Shown here in pieces: positions 1 through 10,640 of a DNA stretch of 64,000 bases. Within the stretch, counting starts at the first letter, position 1. Each line of letters begins with the position of its first letter. The notes under the pieces were generated by a model, which saw only the letters and a list, made by a program, of their open reading frames with translations, had not been told where the DNA came from and did no database searches. A program made the translations under genes and the position numbers. This DNA comes from Megaleporinus macrocephalus (taxonomy: Eukaryota > Chordata > Actinopteri > Characiformes > Anostomidae), in the NCBI GenBank assembly GCA_021613375.1, contig CM038708.1, forward strand, positions 26,875,018-26,939,017, read 5' to 3'.

Positions 1-130
1 CGTGGGTCCCATAATCACCATGGCCTCCAGAAAGCTGGAGCACAAAGCCAGAGAGGGATGTAAACCCCCACACAACAGGAAAGAGCCAAACCGGTCAGTG
101 TATTCCTAAAAACAAAGGTTTGTTATTGGT
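1..130. other. Unclassified edge sequence
   Basis: Moderately GC-rich sequence at the window edge, with no open frame that begins or ends in a recognisable protein and no repeat signature I know. It could be the tail of a conserved block lying outside the window. Confidence 0.3.
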
Positions 131-377
131 TCTTTCTTGGAAATTACACTACTAGAAGATGCTTAACCCTGTTAGTTACAGTATGTGGAGGCTCTTCAAA
201 GGTTCTCTCCTTTTGTATGGTCCTTTAATGGACCTTCTTTGGAAAGTTGTTTTGAGATCTAAAAATGGTTCTGCTATGGCATTACTCCAAAGGACTCTTC
301 AAATGTTAAAGAGTAAATGTTCAGCCTCTGAAACCTGGAAAGTTTGGAAAGATCCACAGCTTTCCAACCCCCCATAG
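131..377. repeat. Degraded AGAACC/GGTTCT-type interspersed repeat
   Basis: The stretch carries recurrent GGTTCT, CTCTTCAAA and TTCTTTGG words at irregular 20-40 bp spacing. This is the hallmark of a widespread teleost non-autonomous repeat whose full copies begin near TACACTCTTAAAA and contain many AGAACC motifs. Better preserved members of the same type lie at 29.7-30.1 kb and 44.1-44.7 kb. The 72-codon open frame across it is a by-product of the repeat and not a gene. The family assignment is from memory of the motif pattern. Confidence 0.45.
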
Positions 378-469
378 GACAGGACCATTAGCTTAGCTAC
401 AAGTGCTTTGGTGCAGTCGCAGTCGAGCAGCAATGCGCTGTGGTGCCACCGTAATCATTGTAATGCATC

Positions 470-960
470 TCTGTTCTTTTAATTAAGGGATAATGTCCAA
501 TTTCATGACGTTTATGAGGTTATAACATTCATTAGTCCTCAACAGATGCTGCGGCTGAATAGCTAACTAGCCTGGAGCGGCGCGGGTCTGGGTCCTCCTC
601 CTGGCCTTAGCCACTCAGCGTCCAGCGCGCTAATGGTCAGGGAGACCCATAAGCACCGCTCCTTCCGTCTTCCCCTGCTCATCTGCAGAAATGGGACAGA
701 TTTAAAGAGTATAGCGATTGAACTTTAAACAGCTTATTGCCATGGCACATAAAACTGGCATTAAAATTTGTGATTGCAATTAAGGGGAAGTTACTCGCAA
801 TGAGAATGTCAAAAGCAGTTCTAATCATTTTTATTGTGGCGCTTAATTATTGTTGCCCGCGCCTTTGCCAGGGCCAAATGTTTTACAGGCGCATAATTTC
901 AACCTTTTAGTTCCCTGTTTTGCCCATAGCAAGAGGCACCAAGTCTCAAAGGTCTACAAA
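470..960. promoter_or_regulatory. Candidate conserved noncoding element
   Basis: Single-copy-looking block with GC-richer islands (540-660, 850-870) and no repeat hallmarks. It holds an 8-bp AT palindrome TTAATTAA (479-486), an NKX-like CAATTAAG (778-785), and a HOX/SOX-like cluster near 829-860 (TTTATTG, TTAATTATTGTTG). That mixture is what vertebrate developmental enhancers usually show. No coding frame crosses it; the 119-codon frame that begins at 850 lacks any domain character. Conservation cannot be tested here, so the call is an inference from sequence texture. Confidence 0.4.
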
Positions 961-1075
961 TTCTGCCAAATACATTCTTACCCTACAAGCAAAATTCCCT
1001 ACATATATTTTGAGATACTGGCTGCCTTCCTCTCAAGGCTGACCTCAATTTTCTCGCATAGCCTGCTCCCGGCCT

Positions 1076-1297
1076 GCCCACCCAAGTGCTGGATGAAGGA
1101 CAAATGTGTTAGAAGTACTAGTTTTAGACATTATTTCAAAATAATGCCCATCTGTACCATTTATTTTTTATGTATTTCCCACTGCACACTTACTAATCAC
1201 ATCAGTTAGAGTCCATGTGGAATAGTGTACTAACCCCTAAGACCCTAAAGATCCTTCAGCGGGTCCAGACATATACTAGAGCTTGGTAGCATTGTGT
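1076..1297. repeat. Local duplication, copy 1 of segment R1
   Basis: This segment shares long identical words with 2286-2412, for example CCCACCCAAGTGCTGGA near its start and a run of more than 30 matching bases around 1209-1241 containing GTGTACTAACCCCTAAGAC. The downstream copy is shorter because of internal deletions. It reads as a dispersed or locally duplicated repeat with no coding content. Confidence 0.7.
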
Positions 1298-2074
1298 GAT
1301 ACAGAGAGACCTAACTAGCATATGAATCTACAGTAGTATGCAATTAGGTTTGGGAGAAATCATGACTTATGGTCACTGTGGGCCGGACACACTGCGCCAT
1401 GCCATGCAGAGCAGGATTACTTCGCGTACCAACACATAATACAGCAGTGCCATAAAATACAGAATACACACTAGGATCATTTTTACACTCTACTTGTATA
1501 ATGTGAATAAAATAATGTGAATATTTTCCAACTGGTTTCACAAACGGTCTGTTTTGGAGCTGAAAGATATGATCTGAAAAGGCCAGTAATGTTTGTTGGA
1601 GTAGCCAGCTATTAGTATTTGTCTGTGTAACTAAAAGACTGGCTGCTTTTCTTGTGTAAATGTCAAGCCACATGTAGCTTTGTGTTCCTCCGTGGCTTTG
1701 TGTGGCTCCAAATGGCTTTAACTTAAATCAGCAATGACAAAATGCGCGTGTTGTGGCACGCTGAGGAATTAAAAGTGTTCTGAGTGCTGAGCACAGCACT
1801 GCCGCATGGACCTCCATTATCAACAATGGTTTTGAATTTTTGGATCCTGCACAGCATGACAATGCATGTCCAATGTGTGGAGTCCTTTAACATTTTGATG
1901 CATGCAGGGAGAAGATGTTATACAAAGTGTTTTATCCACCATCACTACAAACACATGAAGCTGGACATATGTACTACTGCAAAAACCAACATGCTCCCCA
2001 GTTACTGGTGTTCCAGGCTTGTCCTCCACAGTTCTTCAGGAGACATCTAAAGTGACAGATGCATAACTAGTAAA
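1298..2074. other. Noncoding, unclassified
   Basis: AT-rich spacer between the duplicated blocks. Short open frames exist on both strands (for example 1344-1673 on the minus strand and 1784-2050 on the plus strand), but none shows a domain, codon bias or splice-compatible borders that I can support. Nothing further recognised. Confidence 0.5.
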
Positions 2075-2076
2075 AC

Positions 2077-2272
2077 AAAAACTGGGAAAAAAAGATTTGT
2101 GGGGTGGGCTAGGGAATGGCATTAAGAATGCTTATTATTGTACTTACTGATTGCATATTGTACTTACTGGGTAATAAACCTGGTTCACAAATAATATGCC
2201 TGTAGTTAAGGGGTTCACAAATACGTTTATTGCAACACTCAACATATTCCTTTGTCCAACTAAATGTGTTTC
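2077..2272. repeat. Local duplication, copy 1 of segment R2
   Basis: Matches 2412-2532: the pair shares GGGTGGGCT(A/G)(A/G)GGGAA and, at the far end, CAACATA(T/C)TCCTTTG followed by CCAACTAAATGTGTTTCA. Copy 2 lacks about 80 bp of the interior. Confidence 0.65.
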
Positions 2273-2285
2273 ACATTCCCATCAT

Positions 2286-2532
2286 GCCCACCCAAGTGCT
2301 GGACGAAGGACAGTATTACCCACTACACACTTGATGTTCAGAGTCCATGTGGAATAGTGTACTAACCCCTAAGACAGGTTCAGACAGGCTATAGGTTGGT
2401 AGCATAAAGCATTGGGAGAAAAGAAGGGAATCTCATGGATTTGTGAGGTGGGCTGAGGGAAAGGCTGAGGGAACCAAATGTCTTTATTGAACTCAACATA
2501 CTCCTTTGTGCCAACTAAATGTGTTTCAGGTG
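2286..2532. repeat. Local duplication, second copies of R1 and R2
   Basis: R1' (2286-2412) and R2' (2412-2532) lie directly behind R2, giving the order R1 ... R2-R1'-R2'. This is best explained by a tandem duplication of a unit of about 0.3-1.2 kb followed by deletions, or by two insertions of one composite repeat. Confidence 0.6.
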
Positions 2533-2589
2533 TGGTTTTGCAAGTCAGGTGCCGCAAATGAAGCGCTTGTAAATGAAACTGGGTAAGAA

Positions 2590-3060
2590 GCGGAGAAATA
2601 GCAGATCAGATGTGTTGCTTTCGGGGGGTTGGCATTAAGGGCCATCTATGGAGGTATATTTTTGAAAGAGGGCTGGAGGTGGGCTGGCCTTCCCAAGGGT
2701 GAGAGGAGAGCTGCTGGGCAGCTGTCTGCTAATTAATCCCCTCCCAGGTGCCTGGCCCCTGGCATCTGTGAGTGCAGCAGAGCCGCTGCACTAGGGTGGC
2801 CTGCGTCCAACGCTCAGGGACACACATCAATAAGATTCATTACGCTTTATTTAACCGCACGCGCACACACCGGCGTCAGTAATGCACAAACACACCCACA
2901 CAGACACTTAAACTAACATATTGGTCCATTTAGAGCACATTAATGCCAGGTTAATCAACTCGACTTCCATTGGCCACACTTCGGCTCAGTGCTGATTCAT
3001 TTATAAGCGATGAACTAATCTGAGCTACTTAAAGCAAAATAATATAACAGCCTGGCTATG
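2590..3060. promoter_or_regulatory. Candidate conserved noncoding element
   Basis: GC-richer than its surroundings and free of recognised repeats. It contains an E-box CAGCTG (2719-2724) next to a paired homeodomain-type site, TAATTA (2730-2735) overlapping TAATCCC (2734-2740), followed by a GC-rich stretch (2745-2820) and an (AC)-rich stretch (2861-2910). No coding frame of note. The texture resembles developmental enhancers; conservation is untested. Confidence 0.4.
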
Positions 3061-3707
3061 TATAGACTTCTTTATGACCATTTAAGTGTCTCATTTCTAC
3101 ACCATTAAAAGGGACCTGAATAGATGTATTACTCAACCTGATATTTCTAATTAACGAAAAAAATGAACACACACAAACACTCCAACACTCCCACAATGTG
3201 GACAGCTCATTTTCTTTTGTCGAACTTACTATGTAAAGTTTTTTAAAGTTTCAACATCCACTCTCCAGTCCATACAGTCTATATATATCAAAATTGTATA
3301 AACTGTTTGTACAAATGTAGCTCATATATTATTTATTTTTTGTCTATTCCCACTTTTTACAGCACCCACAAAACGCAAAATATAAGAACTGCCTGAATAC
3401 CATTATTTAGATTCCGAGCTTACCAGTAATAAACCAGTAATTAACCACATACCACATAAACCACATTGCTAGATATCCGCCTGTCCAGGCTGCTTTCTTC
3501 GCAGAGTGATATATTTTTATATTGCAGTTCACACTTATTGATAGACTTCATTTAGCCAAAAACTAATACTTTAATCCTAAAACCAAAAAAATATCTACCC
3601 AATAAAAAAAAAACCTGAAAAATATTAATATCATTATTTAGCCCTAATAAATCTTAAGATGTACAGGACATTCAAATGTTATAATTTTTACTTATCTCTA
3701 ATTTTTA
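3061..3707. other. AT-rich noncoding spacer
   Basis: Very AT-rich with A-runs (3601-3613) and no gene, repeat family or regulatory block that I recognise. Confidence 0.5.
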
Positions 3708-3709
3708 TA

Positions 3710-4974
3710 CAATACCAGTCAAAAGTTTGGACACATTCTCATTCAGTGTTTTTTCTTTATTTTTATTATATATTTTTTTACACATACAGGACCTATTTTT
3801 GATTGGCTGCCCAGTACTCTGCATCTTACACAAGTAGTCGAGGCTGAAACACAACTTCAACTTGTGTGACGTAGCTGAACTGCTATAGGCTGAAAAGGAC
3901 AATGTACAATACTATTCAAAAGTTCTGACACAACCTCTAATTCAGTGGTTTTTCATTATTTTATTATTTTCTACATGGTAGATGAAAACATCAAAACTAT
4001 GAAAGAACACATATGAAATTATGTAGTAAACAAATGAGAATATGTTTTATACTTTAGATTCTTCAAAGTAGCCACCTGTTGCTTTAATAACAGCTTTGGC
4101 ACTCTCAACATTCTTTTTGTCAACTTCATGACTTAGTCACCTGGAGTCATTTTCCACAACAGGTGTGTCTTGTCAAGAGGTCATCTGTAGAATTGCTTGC
4201 CTTCCTAATATGTTTGAGACCATCAGTTGTGTTGTGCAGAGGTAGGCAGTTCTAAAACAGTGAGTAGCCCTATTTGATTTTACTACTTTTCTGATTCATA
4301 TTATGACAAGAACCACTCAACTAAGTAAAGAGAAATGACAGTCCATCATTGCTTTCAGACATGAAGGTCGGTCAATCTGGAAAATTGTAGGAGCTTTGAA
4401 TGTATCCTCGAGTGCAATCGCAAAAACCATCAAACGCTATGATGAAACTGGCTCTCATGAGGACCGCCCCAGGAAAAGAAGAGCAAGAGTTACCTCTTCT
4501 ACAGAGGATGAGTTCATTACCAGCCTTAAAAACGCAAATGAACAGCACCTCAGATTAGAATCCACATAAATGCTTCACAGGGTACCAGACTCATCTCAAC
4601 ATCAGCTGTTCAGAGGAGACTGTGGGAATCAGGCATTTATAGTCGAATTGATGGAAAGAAGCCACTACTGAAGAACAACAACAAGGAGGGAATTGCTTGG
4701 CCCATGAAACACAAGGAATGGACATCATACCAGAGGAAATCTGTCTGATGAGTCCTTTGTTCCTTCACTATGTCTTTCTGAGGAATAGAGGAAGAGGTGT
4801 GATGTTGTGGGAGTACTTTGCTGGTGACACTGTTAGTGATTTATCTAAAGTGGAGAACATACTTTGGTTTGTTTAACATTTTTGTTTCTTTATAGTTTTC
4901 AATATTAATCTACAATGAAGAAAAAAATACAAATGAGGATAAAAAACACTGAATGACCTTTTTGACTGGTATTG
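3710..4974 (+). mobile_element. Tc1-like transposon, degraded (family 1)
   Basis: The terminal inverted repeat begins CAATACCAGTCAAAAG at 3710 and its complement, CTTTTTGACTGGTATTG minus minor differences, ends at 4974. TA dinucleotides flank both ends (3708-3709 and 4975-4976), as in Tc1/mariner insertions. A second version of the end motif, with TTCAAAAGTTCTGACAC, lies about 200 bp inside the left end (near 3906), which suggests a long terminal repeat of the IR/DR kind. The element is 1.27 kb instead of about 1.6 kb because the part encoding the C-terminal catalytic half is missing. The right end abuts the next Tc1 element directly. Confidence 0.88.
4303..4830 (+). pseudogene. Tc1-like transposase remnant (family 1)
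   Basis: A start codon at 4303 opens a frame encoding the N-terminal DNA-binding region of a Tc1-type transposase. Visible hallmarks are the opening residues LSKEK, the helix-turn-helix segment AIAKTIKRYDETGSH and the following basic stretch DRPRKRRARVTS. A stop codon lies within the first dozen codons and another near 4567, and there are frame changes later. The remains of the first catalytic aspartate region (SDES) are seen near 4745, followed by a join to the GVMLWEYFAGDTVSDL-like region; the second Asp and the Glu/Asp of the DDE/D triad are deleted. The gene is dead. Confidence 0.85.
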
Positions 4975-4976
4975 TA

Positions 4977-6096
4977 CTGTCGTGGCCAAAAGTTTTGAAA
5001 ATGGCACAGATTTTGGTTTTTACAAAATTTGCTGCCTCAGTTTTTTAACCCTTTGTCAGATGTTTATGTGGTATAATGAATTACAATTATTGACCCTTCT
5101 TCCATATCGCCTCGACATGCTGGATATCAGTTTATGGGCAAAATCTTGAATGATGGCAACCCATTCTTGGCTAATTAGCACTTGGAGTTGATCACAGTTT
5201 CTGGGTTTTTGTTTGTCCACCCTATGTTCTCAATGGGATTGAGATTTGGTGAGTTTCCTGGCCATGGACCCAGAATTACAATGTTTGGTCCACTGAGCCA
5301 CTTGGTTATCACTTTTGTCTTGTGACATGGTGCTCCATCATGCTGGAAAAAGCATTGTTTATTTCCAAATTGCTCCTGGATTGTTGGTTGAAGTTGCTCC
5401 TGGAGGATGTTTTGATAACATTCCTTAGTGATGGCAGTGTTTTTAGGCAACCCTACACATAAATGGTCTCAGGATGCTTCACTGATGGCATGACACAGGA
5501 CTCAGGGTAGCGCTCACCTTTTCCTCTCTGGACAATCATTTTCCCAAACAGTCTGAAGGGGGCTTCATCATAGAAAACAACTTCACCCAAGTACTCTGCA
5601 GTCCAATCCTTATAGCTTTTGCAGAATGTTTGATGTTTTTCTTTTAGACAAGTGGCTTCTTTGCTGCCCTTCTTGACACCAAACCATCCTCCAAAATCCT
5701 TCGTCTCACTGTGCGTTCAGATGCACTCACGCCGGCCCTCCGCCATTCCTGAGCAAGCTCTGCACTGGTGGTGATCTGATCTCATAGCTGTGTCCTCTTT
5801 AGGTGATGGTCCTGATGCTTGCTTGACTTTCTTGGGCGCCCTGAAGCTTCTTTACTGCAACTGAACCATTATCCTTGAAGTCCTTGATGATTGGATGATT
5901 AGATAAATAGACTGGGGTGTATCTTACAAGTAGCAATGTCCTTGTCTGTGAAACCCTTTTGATACAATACAATGATGACTGCATTTGTTTCTTTGGAGGT
6001 AACCATGGTTAAAAGAAGCAAACTTTAAAACTTCTGATCAGCAAACTTTGTGAAAACCAAAATTTGTGCCATTTTTAAAACGTTTGGCCATGACTG
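4977..6096 (-). mobile_element. Tc1-like transposon, degraded (family 2)
   Basis: The left end CTGTCGTGGCCAAAAG (4977) and the right end, complementary to CAGTCATGGCCAAACG, finish at 6096. The TA at 4975-4976 is shared with the preceding element and another TA lies at 6097-6098. The sequence differs from the neighbour, so these are two separate Tc1 families and not a duplication. The transposase remnant reads on the minus strand. At 1.12 kb the element has lost about a third of the usual length of its family. Confidence 0.9.
5175..6006 (-). pseudogene. Tc1-like transposase remnant (family 2)
   Basis: The minus strand from the ATG at 6006 encodes the N-terminus (MVTSKETNAVIIVLYQKG), interrupted by frameshifts and stops. 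The N-terminal DNA-binding region occupies roughly 5700-6006. The C-terminal catalytic part lies in 5175-5450, where the frame shows FFQHDGAPCHK (second catalytic Asp) and, after about 30 residues, SPNLNPIEN (the third acidic residue). The first catalytic region near 5540-5600 is recognisable but off-frame. This arrangement is the DD34E/D signature of Tc1 transposases. Length and stops show it is inactive. Confidence 0.87.
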
Positions 6097-6098
6097 TA

Positions 6099-6823
6099 CA
6101 TTAACCTACTCAGCCGGTAGCTGTTCAGCTCTGCCCACTCCTGCATTATAAGTGGTCAACCCAGACTGCTTCTTATAAGATGTGGACGAGAGGGCAGCCA
6201 ATGAGAATGCATGCATCAATCTTAAAGCCACAGTAATAAAAACAGTCATGTTTCTAGAAATAAACAGCATACGTCAGCTGAGTAGCTTATACACTCTCAA
6301 AGTTTACAATGCTTATTGATAAAGGCCAGTGAGTGTTTGGTCACTTGATCCTTTCCATATATGTGACTATATTGCTCTTTAGGTTTTATTTTTTTTTAGT
6401 GCTAGTGTCTTTACAGCCTCCTCCTCTCTTTGTCGCTCTCAGAGTAAATGACACAGGTGACAAAGAAAGAAAGAGGGAGAGAGAGAGAGTCCGTCTCTGT
6501 CCTTGGCTGAAGGGGCTTCCTGAGGAGTTCATGGCAAGCTACTATGACTAATGAGGGAACCCATGACAAAATAAGACAAATGGTGTGGACCAACTTCATT
6601 ACGTTAGTGACAGCTTGACAGCATCATCACTTAATGTGGTATTTTTTTTTATCTGCAACTTCTTTGAAAAACAAAAGTGATTGTGCCAGTTTTTCTCTTC
6701 ACAATATGAAAATGGACAGGCACCAAAATATTGCCCACCCGAGCCAGACATTAAGAATTGTCTGGTAAATGCTACTAAACAGAACAATGTGTGAATGATA
6801 AAGTTGAGATGACGTCTTTACTA
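6099..6823. other. Noncoding, mostly unclassified
   Basis: 6190-6250 resembles a recurrent teleost repeat fragment (GGGCAGCCAATGAGA followed by TCTTAAAGCCACAG); a related fragment sits at 54.65-54.70 kb. A purine run occurs at 6466-6490. No gene recognised. Confidence 0.4.
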
Positions 6824-6825
6824 CA

Positions 6826-7495
6826 CTCTAAAAAGTCATTCTGGTGGCCTTTAGCTAATACTTAAATAAATGCACTGCTTTAAGATAAAAAAAAATAGTT
6901 TTTATTTTCATTTGGTGTTTTATTGAGTTTTGGTAACATATGTGTTGTTTCAAGACAATTTTCGGACTAACCTAAACTCAACATATTCCATTAAATACTA
7001 AAAAGCAAAAATCTTTTTCTGGCAACTCAATTATTTGTATTGGACAACGTCATTTTCTCATTCATTTGCTTTCTCCCACCCACTCGGACAAGAGGCATAA
7101 TAGATATTTTTTACTGTTTTAAGTATGTGAAAGATGTGAGATGTGACACAGTATGGAATAAAAGGAATCATACTGATGAATCTCTGTTGATGGTGACCTT
7201 TATTAAGTTCATGTTATATAAAAAGTAACTCACCCTACTCAAAACACTTTGTTGGATCAATGTACTTTTACCAGAAATCAAAACAACTCAAAAAGACTAT
7301 CGCAAAACGTTGCGTTGATTTTTTTATGTTGACCCAATGCTCTGAAAAACGAATTCATTGCACTCAAAACACTTTGTTGGATCAATGTAATTTTACCAGA
7401 AGTTGACACAACTCAAAAAGGCTGTCACAAAACATTGCGTTGATTTTTTTTTGTTGACCCAATGCTTTATTTTTTAGTATACAAGATTAAGAAAA
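6826..7495. repeat. Possible non-autonomous DNA transposon with internal tandem copy
   Basis: Two direct copies of a unit of about 127 bp start at 7235 and 7362. They share ACTCAAAACACTTTGTTGG and later GTTGACCCAATGCT. The outer borders (TACACTCTAAAAA at 6826 and the complement of GTATACTAAAAAATAA at 7495) resemble weak terminal inverted repeats, so the whole stretch may be one element. The tandem copy is certain; the outer borders are tentative. Confidence 0.5.
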
Positions 7496-8440
7496 CTTAC
7501 AAATATCTTCTTGTTTTAAAACTGCTGATTCAAGTTCAAGTGCGACTAAATGAATTAACATCAGTTTAGCAAGTATGTGGAATGCTTCAAGAAGCATAGA
7601 GGGGGATTATGTAAATATTTTGACTTTGAATAAAATATTTTAACTAATGGTGTTATGTAAAATCATCCAAGACTGAGACTAGAACAAGCTTCTTAACAGA
7701 AAATTTCACTGATTTTTCATTTTTCCACATTTTCAGCGTAATTCAGTGGAGCAGATGAAAACAAAGCCATTCGGAATGGTTTGTTGTGAAGCGGCTCATT
7801 GCAAAGAAACTTACTGACTCAGAAGTCTTTACAGTGGTGGTGATAAAACCCAGAGACTGTGATGCAGCTTTCACTTGCAATCCTAAAACACCAGTGAAGC
7901 TATACGTCTTCTTTTTTTTTCAGTGTTTACGTGTAGATAATGGTAACAGTAACTGTAAACAATAAAAAAACACTTCTTCACAGGGTCTATTTTGCCTCAC
8001 AAAACCCTGAAAATATACCTTCAGCATAAAGACATATTTTCAGGCTAAAAGCTCATTTCCAAACCATCAATAAACAAAGTCAGCCACCATGCAGTATATA
8101 TTCATAACCGCTGCCTGTAATAGTTTTCTGTGAGGGAGCTTTAGAAGGCTGAAAATAACTGAAAACTGTGCTAAGCAGGACATATACACAACAATAATCT
8201 GCTGCTGTCCCTATATAACAGATAAAGTCAATGATCTCAGCAGCAGGTAAATTCCTAACTGCCTGTGCCTTCGTAGACTCTGTATCCAAATAAAAAAAGT
8301 AGACTTTCTTTTCTAGAGCCGAATGTGAGGGTTGAATTCACATGGACTGAATGATATATTAAGGTAGAGACTTTCTACAGACAACGGGTTCACATTCAGC
8401 GTGAAATGATTTGAATAAAGTCTAAATAAAGCATAAAGTC
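7496..8440. other. Noncoding, unclassified
   Basis: AT-rich spacer with no recognisable gene, repeat family or motif cluster. Confidence 0.5.
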
Positions 8441-8720
8441 TGCTCAATATCAGCGCTGTAAATTTTTCATGACTTGGGGTCAGCGGGTCCACTGTAATCT
8501 CAGGAACAGAGACAGCCCTAAGTGTCAGCTGTCGGTCTGTCTTTGACTGTCATATACATTATTAAGTGCCCGCTACAAGCCGCTTCTTCATGCGGAGAAA
8601 CTCGGTTTGTTTGGACTTTTCACGGAATTACACAAATTTGCTCCAAGAACACTGAAACACATTTAAATAATGCACAAGCATTCAGAAAACTGAGAACTGT
8701 CTCAAACAGCAAACACTGAT
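8441..8720. other. Weak CNE-like block
   Basis: A non-repetitive block, richer in GC than its flanks, centred on 8470-8620. It has no homology clue and no coding character. Listed only as a place to check for conservation. Confidence 0.25.
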
Positions 8721-8974
8721 TTCACTGAACAACAACAAATCCTGTGCAGCCATTCAAAAACACTAAAAAATTATTGCTTGGAAAAAAACAAAGTCCTATT
8801 CAGGTTACATTTATCTGTCATGTCTGAAATACAATTTTTTCCCAAGTAATTAAACTCTTGTACCTATATGGCAATACAATGACCACAGGGTGGGAGAGTC
8901 GTAGTGGGTCATATCATCACATTCTGTTTGATATATCATATACATATGTATAGATAGATATATAGATATTTGTA

Positions 8975-9817
8975 CAGTGGTAAGAAAAAGTATGTAAATC
9001 CTTTGAAATGACTTTTCTGCATTAATTGGTCATAAAACATGATCTGATCTACATCTAAGTCTCAAATATAGGCAAACTCAATGTGCTCCTCTGGCAGCAA
9101 TAACCTCCAACAAGTGTTACCGGTAGCTGCTGATCAGACCTGCATGTTCAGGAGGAATTGTGGACCATCGCCACATGTAGTGTTCTTTTTTAATTCAATC
9201 TTGGTCCAAAAACATTTTCCCAGTAGCGTTGTGGAGTGTCAAGGTACTCTTTGGCAAACTTCAGGCATGCAGCGATGTTTGTTTTGGAAAGCAGTGGCTT
9301 CCTCCGTGGTGTCCTGCCATAAACTTGGTAGGGTGCCCACTTCCAGGGAGAGTAGCCACAGTACTAAATCATCTCCATTTGTAGACAAGTTGTCTAACTG
9401 CTAACAGGTTAATACTTAAAGTCTTGGAGATTACGTTGTAACCCTTTCCAGTTTTATGAAAAACAACAATTCTTGATCGTAGGTCTTCAGAGATATCTTT
9501 TTTGCAAGGCATGGTTCACATCAGCAGACGCTTCTTGTGAAAAGTTTAAGTCAAAGTAGCTCTACACCTTGCTCCAATCTTATTTCATTGATTGGACTCC
9601 AAGTTTGCTAACTCCTGACTCTAATTAGCTTTTGTTAAAGTCATTAGCATAAGGGTTCACTTACTTCACAGACATGAAATGTTACAATCGTTTGTGTGGT
9701 ATTAGGTTAAGCACCTTGGGTTTGTCTATATTTGTGACTTAGATGATCACATTTTATGACCGATTAATGCAGAAAACCAGGTCATTTCAAGGGTTCACAT
9801 GCTTTTTCTTGCCACTG
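8975..9817 (-). mobile_element. Tc1-like transposon, internally deleted (family 3)
   Basis: The ends CAGTGGTAAGAAAAAGTATG (8975) and the complement of CAGTGGCAAGAAAAAGCATG (ending 9817) are clear inverted repeats with TA on both sides (8973-8974, 9818-9819). The element is 843 bp, about half of the usual 1.6 kb, and the internal deletion joins C-terminal sequence to N-terminal sequence near 9180. The transposase reads on the minus strand. Confidence 0.9.
9075..9512 (-). pseudogene. Tc1-like transposase remnant (family 3)
   Basis: The minus-strand ATG at 9512 opens MPCKKDISEDLRSRIV, the typical N-terminus of a Tc1 transposase, followed by KTGKGYNVISKTL, the first helix-turn-helix. A stop follows at about 9404. 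Downstream, the frame keeps a vestige of the second DNA-binding region before the deletion junction; the remaining catalytic part is limited to a short piece at 9075-9180. None of the DDE catalytic residues can be assembled, so it is non-functional. Confidence 0.85.
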
Positions 9818-9829
9818 TAGATATACATT

Positions 9830-10257
9830 ATACATTTGGAAATAAAAAATATTATTTTATAGCTGCCAGTCTAGCTGTCAGAATAATCGACTCTTTAATC
9901 AGCCAGCAGGAATCTCACTTTCCCAAATGGCTTTATTTCCGTTTTCCTTCTGCTAATGCTCTCCCAACGTACAAAGGATGGAGATGAAGTTCCACCACCC
10001 AGAAGAAAATTACTAAGACTTTCCATCGTTTCGTGATTTGAGAAGTGTTTAATGGAGTGTTTAATTAAATGCCCATGTTAGGAGACTCCAACACTAGACG
10101 ACACCTGCCTGGAAATTCATGGAGATTTGTGTCCAGATGAGCTTGATGATCACTCTACATGATATTTTGTCCCTCACAATAGTCACTATGTCAGATTAGA
10201 CAATTATGGTGCATCTAATTTTGGTCGAGGGAGTGGCAACTCAGTCTCTGTACATGT
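9830..10257. other. Noncoding; short CNE-like stretch at 9885-9990
   Basis: 9885-9990 is a unique-looking block with moderate GC (GCTTTATTTCCGTTTTCC and CTGCTAATGCTCTC). The remainder is AT-rich with no recognised content. Confidence 0.25.
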
Positions 10258-10640
10258 TTGGCATCATTCTTGAGTGAGGTCATTGGGGAGGAGGGTCAAG
10301 AATCGGTCAGTCATGGCTACAGAAGTGTTGTGTGTTGTACTGGCGGTATTTGTCTCCTGAAAATGAACAGAAAAGAAGGAAAAGGCGATTGTGGACTCGT
10401 TTACAGATGTCACAAAGAAGACAGTATGGGTTGCACACGACCCGATCCTCTTTCCCGATGCTCATATTTGGGACCAATGCTAGAAATGTGTCAATTACGA
10501 CAAAATCCTTTCAAAATTAGGCTGAATTTGTGCATCCTGGCATATAATAAACAGACCTCGCATGAGTTAAGGCAAAAACAACATAATTCAGTAAAAAAGA
10601 AAAGGAAGGAGAAAAAACACCGATCTGCATAAAAGAATGA
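10258..10640 (+). other. Unrecognised block with two overlapping frames
   Basis: Two overlapping forward frames (124 codons from 10258, 62 codons from 10332) run through a stretch less AT-rich than its flanks. The second frame has a basic run EQKRRKRRLW and then SQRRQYGLHTT, loosely reminiscent of the N-terminal region of PIF/Harbinger nuclease-like transposases. The match is weak, frames change, and no DDE residues or neighbouring MADF-type gene were found. It could equally be a chance frame. No function is assigned. Confidence 0.2.

Noticed and set aside
850..1209. 119-codon forward frame near the window start
   Set aside because: It crosses from a unique block into the R1 duplicated segment, has no domain, and its composition follows the local DNA.
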